DNA of 5,796 nucleotides from Methanomassiliicoccales archaeon (lineage in GTDB: Archaea > Thermoplasmatota > Thermoplasmata > Methanomassiliicoccales > JACIVX01): the NCBI GenBank assembly GCA_024464195.1, contig JANHAK010000090.1:1-5796 (forward strand). Reading direction: 5' to 3'. The notes beneath the pieces are model-generated. The model was given only the letters and a program-made list of their open reading frames with translations. It was not told where the DNA came from and made no database searches. Shown in pieces: positions 1 through 5,080 of the stretch; positions within the stretch are counted from its first letter, which is position 1, and every line of letters begins with the position of its first letter. The position numbers and the translations under genes are program-made.

Positions 1-31
1 CCGACAAGTTTTATCAGGTTCTTTATCCTTC

Positions 32-38
32 GAGATGA
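32..38 (+). promoter_or_regulatory. Shine-Dalgarno-like site of alaX
   Basis: GAGATGA lies 4 bases before ATG 43. It differs by one base from GAGGTGA, the expected complement of the 3' end of archaeal 16S rRNA. It helps choose this start in a frame that is open to the left edge of the window. Confidence 0.55.
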
Positions 39-42
39 AGCG

Positions 43-1248
43 ATGACTTATCATCTGTACGAAAGTGATCCATACATCAAAAGTTTCGATGCGACCGTGG
101 AAAAAATTGATGGCGACTGGATTTTGCTTGACCAGACTGCATTTTTTCCAGGCGGCGGAGGACAGGAATGCGACCTAGGATCGATTGGAGGGCTGCGAGT
201 TACGGAGGTCAAAGCTGAGGGAGATCACGTATATCATAGCGTTCCAGGTCACACATTTAATCCCGGTCAGAGGGTTCACGGCGAAATCGATTGGGATCGT
301 CGCTATGAGCTGATGAAGGGACATACAGGAGAACACATCCTTTTTTCGTCGATACTGCGCGAATCTCCAGATATCGAACTCGTCAAAATCCATATATCGC
401 CGTCAAAAAAAAGTCTGGTGATAAAAGGGCATGTCGACTGGTCAGTCATATCAAAGGCTCAAAAAAAGGCCAATGAAATCATTATGAAGGGGTTGGCTGT
501 GACAGAATGTTGGCTTGAAAGAAACGAGGTATCTACATCTGGAATTCGGGCAAAACTCGAGAGAATTACGGAGAATAAAATAAGGATCATCAAGATTGAT
601 GGGTTTGATCAGGCAGCGTGCGCTGGCATTCATGTGAGAAATACGGCAGAGGTGAACGCGATCTTTGTGACAAAAATCTCATCAGCCAAGCCTATCGGTG
701 ATTTCGAGATTTCTTTTGAGGTTGGCGCAAACGCAATGATGAAATCGATATTTTTTGGCGCAATCGCATTGCATGCCTCCGACGTGATTGGAGCTCAACC
801 AGAGCATCTTGTTAACGCTGTAGAAAACATGAAACATTTAGTGACGGTTTTAAAGGATTCACTAAAGAAACACGCGCGCGAAAGATTGAGATCGCTTGTT
901 CCTGAGAGACACGGGCCATTCAAAATTTATTCGGGATTATTTGAATCCGTGGATAGGAAACTGCTTACTGATGAAGCGAATCGTTTCATTCAGGAAGAGA
1001 AAACGGTTTGCATTTTTGGATCAACAGATGAAAGAGCATTGTTTATATTAGCGGTAAATAAGGACGTCGATATCGACTGTCCCGGAATTCTCAACAAGTG
1101 TTTGTCTGAGTTCGGTGGAAAAGGAGGAGGGCAGAAGCACTTCGCCTCGGGCGGAACGACCGATTTAATCCATATAAATGAAGTTTTCAGAAACATACTC
1201 GACGAAGTTAGGTTCGCTCTCAGTCAAAAGGTTGCGAATGATAGATGA
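43..1248 (+). CDS. alaX: Alanyl-tRNA editing protein, long AlaX type (AlaX-L)
   Basis: This is a free-standing relative of the editing half of alanyl-tRNA synthetase. The family hydrolyses mischarged Ser-tRNA(Ala) or Gly-tRNA(Ala) in the cytoplasm. What I see: an N-terminal beta-barrel region (about 1-85) with a glycine motif PGGGGQ at 36-41; the editing/zinc domain (about 86-230) with HTGEH (His94, His98) and CAGIH (Cys193, His197), which together give the four expected zinc ligands; a charged helical linker (about 250-285); and a C-terminal DHHA1 domain (about 290-398) with the motif GGKGGG at 358-363 followed by FASGG. At 401 residues it fits the long form that keeps DHHA1. No aminoacylation domain is present. 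The frame is open back to the window edge, but ATG 43 is supported by GAGATGA at 32-38 and by the family-like N-terminus with DPY at 9-11. The identification is firm; the exact substrate is inferred from the family. Confidence 0.93.
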   Translation: MTYHLYESDPYIKSFDATVEKIDGDWILLDQTAFFPGGGGQECDLGSIGGLRVTEVKAEGDHVYHSVPGHTFNPGQRVHGEIDWDRRYELMKGHTGEHILFSSILRESPDIELVKIHISPSKKSLVIKGHVDWSVISKAQKKANEIIMKGLAVTECWLERNEVSTSGIRAKLERITENKIRIIKIDGFDQAACAGIHVRNTAEVNAIFVTKISSAKPIGDFEISFEVGANAMMKSIFFGAIALHASDVIGAQPEHLVNAVENMKHLVTVLKDSLKKHARERLRSLVPERHGPFKIYSGLFESVDRKLLTDEANRFIQEEKTVCIFGSTDERALFILAVNKDVDIDCPGILNKCLSEFGGKGGGQKHFASGGTTDLIHINEVFRNILDEVRFALSQKVANDR

Positions 1249-1263
1249 ATGTTTTGTTGTGAT

Positions 1264-1288
1264 GACTTTTTCATTTTTTCAGTTTCTC
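1264..1288 (+). terminator. T-rich terminator after alaX
   Basis: T5 (1267-1271) and T6 (1274-1279) separated by CA lie about 20 bases after the alaX stop, with more T-rich sequence following. Archaeal termination depends mainly on T-rich tracts in the non-template strand. I see no stable hairpin. A similar T-run/CA/T-run occurs after porB. Confidence 0.6.
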
Positions 1289-1316
1289 ATTTAATCTTGT
1301 AACAGAATTTGATGGA

Positions 1317-1326
1317 TATATAAATA
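1317..1326 (+). promoter_or_regulatory. Possible distal TATA box upstream of glnA
   Basis: TATATAAATA is a strong match to an archaeal TATA box. Start of transcription would be expected near 1347, giving a leader of about 57 bases before glnA. The region is generally AT-rich, so a chance match is possible. It may be a second, regulated promoter in addition to the box at 1374-1380. Confidence 0.4.
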
Positions 1327-1332
1327 AACAAT

Positions 1333-1349
1333 TAATAATCGATTTATTA
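1333..1349 (+). promoter_or_regulatory. Palindrome upstream of glnA, candidate operator
   Basis: TAATAA (1333-1338) and TTATTA (1344-1349) are inverted copies around the centre TCGAT. The site covers the start point predicted for the distal TATA box and lies about 25 bases upstream of the proximal one. It is positioned as an operator for a dimeric regulator could be. It does not match the GGAA-N6-TTCC pattern known for NrpR. The arms are pure A/T, so chance is a serious alternative. Confidence 0.3.
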
Positions 1350-1366
1350 GTCAAAAAGCTAACATT

Positions 1367-1380
1367 AGAAACATTTATAA
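1367..1380 (+). promoter_or_regulatory. Proximal glnA promoter (BRE plus TATA box)
   Basis: Purine-rich AGAAAC (1367-1372), a BRE-like element, is followed by TTTATAA (1374-1380). The box is centred about 28 bases before ATG 1405. Given the usual archaeal spacing of about 26 bases from TATA centre to start point, transcription should begin at or within a couple of bases of the ATG. The mRNA would therefore be leaderless, which agrees with the absence of any Shine-Dalgarno site. Confidence 0.65.
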
Positions 1381-1404
1381 TGTAATTTGTTCATCACCTG
1401 TGCC

Positions 1405-2757
1405 ATGGCTCAGACAATTAGTGAATCCGAACTCAAGGAGAGCGTATTGAAGACGGTCAAACAGGAGGAAGTTCGTTTTGTTGAGATGCAGTTTTCGGAT
1501 ATTCTTGGGACCGTCAAGAGTGTCTCTATCCCGGTAGAAAGACTCGAAAAAGCCATTGACGAAGGGGTCTTCATTGATGGGTCATCGATTCTTGGTTATG
1601 CAACGATCGAAGAATCTGATATGAGAGCAGTTCCAATACTTGACTCCTTTCTAATCTACCCATGGACGATTGGAAGTTGGATGAAAACGGCACGATTCAT
1701 GTGCAGAATTTTTGATCACAACGGGAACAGATTCAAGGGAGACCCGAGGTACGTTCTCGAACGGATAATGGAACGGGCGAGAGAGAAGGGATATATATTC
1801 AACGTTGGCCCTGAGTTTGAATTCTTCCTTTTCAAGACTGATGAAAATCACAATCCTCGATTAGTTCCGAATGATGTTGGCGGGTATTTTGACCTGATGC
1901 CGCTGGACAAAGGAGAGGTCGTTCGTAAAGACATCATGATGAATTTCGATATGATGAAATTTAACATGGAAGCGTCGCATCATGAGGTCGCGCCGGGTCA
2001 GCATGAAGTCGATTTGCGATATGATGATGCTCTGACAATCGCTGACCGTATGATCACCTTGAAATTTGGAATTAAGACGATCGCCCTGAGGCACGGATTG
2101 CACGCTACATTCATGCCCAAACCTCTATACGGCGTCAACGGCTCTGGGATGCACGTCCATCAATCATTGTCAACTATTGATGGTGTGAATGCATTTGACG
2201 ATCCTTCAGGTCGATTTGGGCTCAGTCAAATTGCCTTCAAATATATCGGTGGTTTGCTCAAGCATGCGAGGGAAACATGTGCGATTCTTGCTTCCTATGT
2301 TAATTCATACAAAAGACTCGTGCCGGGATTCGAGGCTCCATGCTACATTTCGTGGGCGAACAGGAATCGCAGCGCTTTAATCCGGGTTCCCGCAGGGAGA
2401 GGCAATAAGACGCGGATTGAGCTTAGGAATCCAGATCCAGCTGGAAATCCGTACCTGCAGTTTGCTGTCATGCTTGCCGCTGGTCTAGATGGAATCGAGA
2501 AGGGCATCGAACCGCCAGAACCCATTGAACGTGATATTTATCATATGAGCAAAGAAGAGAGGGAACGACACAATATCGAAAGTCTTCCAGAAAGCCTCGG
2601 TGAAGCACTCGCTTTAATGGGTACGAGCAAACTGGTTAAGGAGACGCTTGGAGATCACATCTTTAGCCACTACTTGCACATCAAAGGAAAGGAGTGGGAT
2701 GAGTACCGGACCCGCGTTACAGATTGGGAAATTGAAAAATTCTTGAGAGTCCTATGA
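1405..2757 (+). CDS. glnA: Glutamine synthetase, class I-alpha
   Basis: The enzyme makes glutamine from glutamate, ammonia and ATP and is the entry point for ammonium assimilation; the family forms dodecamers in the cytoplasm. Motifs with M at 1405 as residue 1: beta-grasp loop DGSS 58-61; metal/ATP site GPEFEFF 135-141 (Glu137, Glu139); HHEVAPGQHE 192-201 (Glu194, Glu201); NGSGMHVH 245-252 (His250); NSYKRLVPGFEAP 300-312 with flap Glu310; NRNRS 319-323; and RIELR 337-341. The 450-residue length, the MSKEERE segment in place of the GSI-beta adenylylation loop, and no sign of the 25-residue GSI-beta insert place it in the alpha class, so adenylylation control is unlikely. An upstream TTG at 1387 is in frame, but ATG 1405 fits the family N-terminus and the promoter spacing. 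Thr67 stands where B. subtilis has Arg62, the glutamine feedback residue. Function is near certain. Confidence 0.97.
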   Translation: MAQTISESELKESVLKTVKQEEVRFVEMQFSDILGTVKSVSIPVERLEKAIDEGVFIDGSSILGYATIEESDMRAVPILDSFLIYPWTIGSWMKTARFMCRIFDHNGNRFKGDPRYVLERIMERAREKGYIFNVGPEFEFFLFKTDENHNPRLVPNDVGGYFDLMPLDKGEVVRKDIMMNFDMMKFNMEASHHEVAPGQHEVDLRYDDALTIADRMITLKFGIKTIALRHGLHATFMPKPLYGVNGSGMHVHQSLSTIDGVNAFDDPSGRFGLSQIAFKYIGGLLKHARETCAILASYVNSYKRLVPGFEAPCYISWANRNRSALIRVPAGRGNKTRIELRNPDPAGNPYLQFAVMLAAGLDGIEKGIEPPEPIERDIYHMSKEERERHNIESLPESLGEALALMGTSKLVKETLGDHIFSHYLHIKGKEWDEYRTRVTDWEIEKFLRVL

Positions 2758-2802
2758 TGAATCGTCTTGAAATCAAGATATCAATCGTAGCATAGAGAGA
2801 CT

Positions 2803-2818
2803 CAAAAGATTTAACTTA
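2803..2818 (+). promoter_or_regulatory. Promoter of the NAC-hypC unit
   Basis: CAAAAGA (2803-2809, BRE-like) is followed by TTTAACTTA (2810-2818, an imperfect TATA box) about 32 bases before ATG 2846. A start point near 2839 would give a leader of only about 6 bases, so nearly leaderless. No T-rich terminator separates glnA from this site, so read-through from glnA is also possible. Confidence 0.45.
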
Positions 2819-2845
2819 CGGACACCAATCACTTGATCAGAAAAC

Positions 2846-3217
2846 ATGATGCCCGGTATTGGTCGAATGAATCCGCGCCAGCTCAAACAAGCGATGAAAC
2901 GTCTTGGTATCAAGGCAGAAGAGATTGAGGGCGTTGAAGAGGTCATCATTCGCACGAAGACGAGGGAGTATGTCATCAAAGAAGCTGCAGTCACGCTGAT
3001 GGACGTTCAGGGGCAAAAATCATTTCAGATCATCGGTGAGCCCGAAATCCTCGAAAGAAAATCAGGTGCCAAAGAGGAGGAAAAGAAAATCCCTGATGAG
3101 GATGTGAAGCTTGTGATGGAGCAGACCGGTTGCACTGAGGAAGAAGCTATTCGTGCTCTCAATGAGTGCGACGGTCAGCCGGCGGAAGCGATACTGAAAA
3201 TTATGTCATCGCGATGA
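2846..3217 (+). CDS. nac: Nascent polypeptide-associated complex protein (archaeal NAC)
   Basis: Archaeal NAC is a homodimeric, ribosome-associated protein that contacts emerging polypeptide chains; it corresponds to the eukaryotic NAC alpha subunit. What I see: a short N-terminal stretch MMPGIGRMNP and a basic helical segment (KQAMKRLGIK, 14-23); the NAC beta-barrel domain (about 24-68), including a VIIRTKTREYVI strand pair and FQIIGEPE at 60-67; a charged linker (about 69-82); and a C-terminal UBA domain (about 83-121) with VMEQTGCTEEEAIRAL and the helix AEAILKIM. At 123 residues it is the usual archaeal length. Two consecutive ATGs (2846 and 2849) make the exact first residue uncertain by one. 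hypC follows after 9 bases and is probably co-transcribed. The family and domain order leave little doubt about identity. Confidence 0.95.
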   Translation: MMPGIGRMNPRQLKQAMKRLGIKAEEIEGVEEVIIRTKTREYVIKEAAVTLMDVQGQKSFQIIGEPEILERKSGAKEEEKKIPDEDVKLVMEQTGCTEEEAIRALNECDGQPAEAILKIMSSR

Positions 3218-3222
3218 GATGA
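3216..3222 (+). promoter_or_regulatory. Shine-Dalgarno-like site of hypC
   Basis: GAGATGA overlaps the NAC stop codon and ends 4 bases before the hypC ATG at 3227. It has one mismatch to GAGGTGA. It fits a downstream gene in an operon, which cannot use a leaderless start. Confidence 0.5.
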
Positions 3223-3226
3223 AAAT

Positions 3227-3442
3227 ATGTGTCTTGCAATCCCAGGAAAAATCGTTTGCATCGACGGAAATCTCGCTGATGTTGATTTTGGCGGTGTTTT
3301 AAGGAAAGTCAATATATCGCTGGTAGACGCAAGAATTGGAGATTGGGTCATGGTTCATGCGGGGTTTGCCATTCAGATTATCGACGAAGAAGAAGCGAAA
3401 GAAACGCTTCGACTCTGGGAAGAATTACTCGCTCAATCTTAA
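3227..3442 (+). CDS. hypC: Hydrogenase maturation chaperone HypC/HupF
   Basis: HypC works with HypD in building and delivering the Fe(CN)2CO group to the large subunit of [NiFe] hydrogenases in the cytoplasm. The 71-residue protein opens with the hallmark MCLAIPGKI; Cys2 is the essential residue that becomes N-terminal after Met removal. The small OB-like barrel continues through DVDFGGVLRKV, and the second hallmark VMVHAGFAIQII (41-52) carries the conserved His44. The C-terminal tail (53-71) is an acidic helix, as in relatives. Length is normal. None of the usual partners (hypA, B, D, E, F) is in this window; the gene sits behind NAC instead, so it was probably split from a hyp cluster. Its presence implies [NiFe] hydrogenase elsewhere in the genome. 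Confidence 0.95.
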   Translation: MCLAIPGKIVCIDGNLADVDFGGVLRKVNISLVDARIGDWVMVHAGFAIQIIDEEEAKETLRLWEELLAQS

Positions 3443-3487
3443 AAGAATTCTCGAATTCTTATCATTTATATATTCATTTATTTTTTT
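3443..3487 (+). terminator. Terminator of the NAC-hypC unit, reaching into the methyltransferase gene
   Basis: Directly after the hypC stop, AAGAATT (3443-3449) and AATTCTT (3454-3460) form a 7-bp inverted repeat around CTCG. It is followed by T-rich sequence ending in T7 (3481-3487). The T7 run lies inside the last codons of the convergent methyltransferase gene on the other strand. The repeat is symmetric, so it may also slow transcription arriving from the right, although the minus strand has only a T4 after it. Confidence 0.5.
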
Positions 3488-4106
3488 CAGCTTCTATACA
3501 GACAAACCCTCCAATCGCAATACCCTCTCTCGGTTGTTCGAGAATTGGCTCTTCTTCGGGACCGAATCGAAGCGTCGAAACAATCTTCTTAATCACGAAA
3601 CCAGAAACCTCCAATAACTCAATAACTTCATCAAAGCTAAGAAATCGCGCATACCGATAAATTCGATGCCCTTGCTTTCCTTTTTCAATATAATGTTTGC
3701 CCCACGCCGACTCCCTCGGTATGAAACAGATAGCTGCGTTTCCTTTTCTTTTCAAAACTCTATAAACCTCTTTCATCAAGGATTTTCGATCGGTAACAAA
3801 GCAAAGTGTTGTCGAAATGAGAACAAAATCGAAGACCTCGTTCTTGAACGGTAACTTTTCCCCGACACCACGAATAACATCGATTCCCTTTTCTTTCGCA
3901 AGGGATAGCATTGGAAGGGAAGGATCAATGCCGAGTTTAATCCCTAATTCATTCGCAATTAATCCTGTTCCGATACCTATCTCCAAGCCCACGCCTTGCA
4001 AACTGAGTTTTTTCATGGCCTCCTTTTCACATAAAAAAATTTTGTAATTCCTTTTGTACCAGTTTTCATATTCTTTCGCGACTTCATCGAAAATTGTGTC
4101 GTGCAT
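3474..4106 (-). CDS. Class I SAM-dependent methyltransferase, substrate unknown
   Basis: This is a small cytoplasmic Rossmann-fold methyltransferase of the Methyltransf_11 (UbiE-like) type. What I see in 210 residues: the N-terminal helix FDEVAKEYENWY (6-17); motif I, LEIGIGTG at 41-48, the SAM-binding glycine loop; the acidic end of strand 2 in GIDPS (Asp61), expected to hold the ribose hydroxyls; GEKLPFKNEVFDFV (82-95), the motif II/III region; and KEVYRVLKRKG, the usual post-motif helix. There is no zinc cluster, membrane segment or extra domain. The substrate cannot be read from this. It converges on hypC (31-base gap) and diverges from the radical SAM gene (138-base gap). Hand counts of two 60-base stretches gave 40-43% G+C against about 52% for one glnA stretch, so it looks somewhat AT-richer than its neighbours. 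ATG 4106 is the only plausible start; no Shine-Dalgarno site precedes it. Confidence 0.85.
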   Translation of the reverse strand: MHDTIFDEVAKEYENWYKRNYKIFLCEKEAMKKLSLQGVGLEIGIGTGLIANELGIKLGIDPSLPMLSLAKEKGIDVIRGVGEKLPFKNEVFDFVLISTTLCFVTDRKSLMKEVYRVLKRKGNAAICFIPRESAWGKHYIEKGKQGHRIYRYARFLSFDEVIELLEVSGFVIKKIVSTLRFGPEEEPILEQPREGIAIGGFVCIEAEKNK

Positions 4107-4199
4107 GTTTTCTTTTTTATAATTCGTTTGTGTCTCTTACAGTTTATGCCTAACGCTTTGTCCATGAATTAACTACTAACTTGGTGTATTTCAGAAGTC

Positions 4200-4208
4200 C
4201 TTATAATA
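4200..4208 (+). promoter_or_regulatory. Promoter of the radical SAM gene
   Basis: CTTATAATA is a TATA-like box centred about 41 bases before ATG 4245, preceded by AGAAGTC as a possible BRE. A start point near 4230 would leave a leader of about 14 bases, just enough to hold the GAAGTGA site at 4234-4240. Spacing of the two elements is mutually consistent. Confidence 0.5.
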
Positions 4209-4233
4209 GAGAGGCTCTGTTGATATCGATGAC

Positions 4234-4240
4234 GAAGTGA
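4234..4240 (+). promoter_or_regulatory. Shine-Dalgarno-like site of the radical SAM gene
   Basis: GAAGTGA, one mismatch to GAGGTGA, ends 4 bases before ATG 4245. The spacing is identical to that at alaX and hypC. Confidence 0.5.
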
Positions 4241-4244
4241 CGAT

Positions 4245-4964
4245 ATGCGGAGTGTTTACGGACCAGTGAGATCGTGGCGATTTGGCCGATCGCTCGGAAT
4301 CGATCCGATTGGCATTGAACCAAAAATATGCAGTTTCAACTGCCTTTATTGCCAGCTTGGAACTAAAGGAATACTGACGAGCAAACGAAGCGAATTCGTA
4401 TCATCTGAAGTCGTTAAGGAGGAGTTGGAGCTTGCCCTCGCAAAATTTCCAGGTATAGATATCATCACATTTTCTGGAACAGGGGAGCCAACATTGGCTT
4501 CGAACTTTGGCGAGCTTGTTGATAAAGTGAGATCGCTGACGACCGTACGAATAGGTGTTCTCACGAACTCATCGCTACTTTCCAATTCGGATGTGAGGCA
4601 CGACGTGATGAAAGCTGATGTGATTGTGGCTAAGCTCGACGCCGCAACAGAATCTACGTTTTTTGCTGTGAATCACCCTCATGAGGACATCGAATTCGCC
4701 GATGTCATTCATGGAATCGAAATGACAAGAAAGGAATTCGATGGGAGTTTCCAGTTGGAGGTCATGTTTGTCGAAGAGAACATGCAAGAGGCATCAGGAA
4801 TTGCTGAGATTTGCAAGAGAATTAGCCCTGATATTCTGTATCTAAACACGCCCCTACGTCCTTGCGCCAAACAGCCCCTTGGAAAAAGAGAGATGAAAAA
4901 ATTGCGTAAATACTTTGAGGAATTTACGGCGAAGATGGTGTACGATGAAGATAGACGATTGTGA
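4245..4964 (+). CDS. Radical SAM protein, COG0731 (YGPV/S-R) type, function unknown
   Basis: This is a 4Fe-4S/SAM radical enzyme. The cluster motif C-x3-C-x2-C is at Cys29, Cys33 and Cys36 (CSFNCLYC). It is preceded by the family signature around 5-20, here YGPVRSWRFGRSLGID, where relatives usually read close to YGPVPSRRLGRSLGID. GTGEPTL at 78-84 is the SAM-binding GGE-type motif. LTNSSLL (106-112), KLDAA (130-134) and NHPH (143-146) match the remaining barrel strands. COG0731 also holds the wyosine enzyme TYW1/Taw1, but the short 239-residue length and N-terminal signature suggest the other, uncharacterised branch. The protein ends soon after the barrel, with no added domain. It has its own promoter and Shine-Dalgarno-like site and no obvious operon partner; the divergent methyltransferase is its nearest candidate. 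The radical SAM assignment is firm, the reaction unknown. Confidence 0.88.
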   Translation: MRSVYGPVRSWRFGRSLGIDPIGIEPKICSFNCLYCQLGTKGILTSKRSEFVSSEVVKEELELALAKFPGIDIITFSGTGEPTLASNFGELVDKVRSLTTVRIGVLTNSSLLSNSDVRHDVMKADVIVAKLDAATESTFFAVNHPHEDIEFADVIHGIEMTRKEFDGSFQLEVMFVEENMQEASGIAEICKRISPDILYLNTPLRPCAKQPLGKREMKKLRKYFEEFTAKMVYDEDRRL

Positions 4965-5009
4965 TAATTCTGACAAATGCGCCGCAAGTGCAAACACGAG
5001 GAGTTAAGC

Positions 5010-5030
5010 TTCTTTCTAATTCAGAAAGAA
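5010..5030. repeat. 8-bp inverted repeat between convergent genes
   Basis: TTCTTTCT (5010-5017) and AGAAAGAA (5023-5030) are perfect inverted copies around the 5-base loop AATTC. They lie between the radical SAM gene and porB, which converge here. On the plus strand the hairpin could mark the 3' end of the radical SAM transcript, since no other terminator is visible; on the minus strand it lies just after the T-tract of porB. Confidence 0.5.
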
Positions 5031-5033
5031 CAA

Positions 5034-5053
5034 TAAAAAATGAAAAAAATAAG
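5034..5053 (-). terminator. T-tract terminator of porB
   Basis: Read on the minus strand, T7-CA-T6 (5049-5035) begins about 30 bases after the porB stop. It is the typical archaeal T-rich termination signal and closely resembles the tract after alaX. The hairpin at 5010-5030 follows it. Confidence 0.6.
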
Positions 5054-5080
5054 GTAAAGGGAGATTGTTAAAGAACCCAC

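Noticed and set aside
9..15. TTTTATC as a TATA box giving a leaderless alaX mRNA.
   Set aside because: The predicted start near 38 would cut away the GAGATGA site at 32-38, which fits better. The match is weak and the real promoter may lie outside the window.
1259..1265. GTGATGA as the C box of a C/D box small RNA.
   Set aside because: No correctly placed CTGA D box or second C'/D' pair follows; the region is a T-rich terminator.
1387..1404. TTG start at 1387 adding six residues to GlnA.
   Set aside because: The added residues do not fit the family N-terminus, and the promoter at 1367-1380 predicts transcription starting about 1403-1405, downstream of the TTG.
2765..2778. TCTTGA/TCAAGA inverted repeat after glnA as a terminator.
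   Set aside because: The loop would be only two bases and no T-run follows.
3336..3660. Forward-strand reading frames overlapping hypC and the methyltransferase end.
   Set aside because: Their sequences are low-complexity, match no family, and lie antisense to or out of frame with clearly recognised genes.
4113..4124. TTATAA on the minus strand as the TATA box of the methyltransferase gene.
   Set aside because: It is only about 13 bases before ATG 4106, which would put the transcription start inside the gene, and no alternative downstream start is available. The promoter remains unassigned.
4944..5040. Small reading frames after the radical SAM stop (a 20-residue frame from 4944 and a 19-residue frame from 4977), or a frameshifted C-terminus.
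   Set aside because: Neither resembles a known domain, neither has a ribosome site, and the protein already covers the radical SAM barrel.
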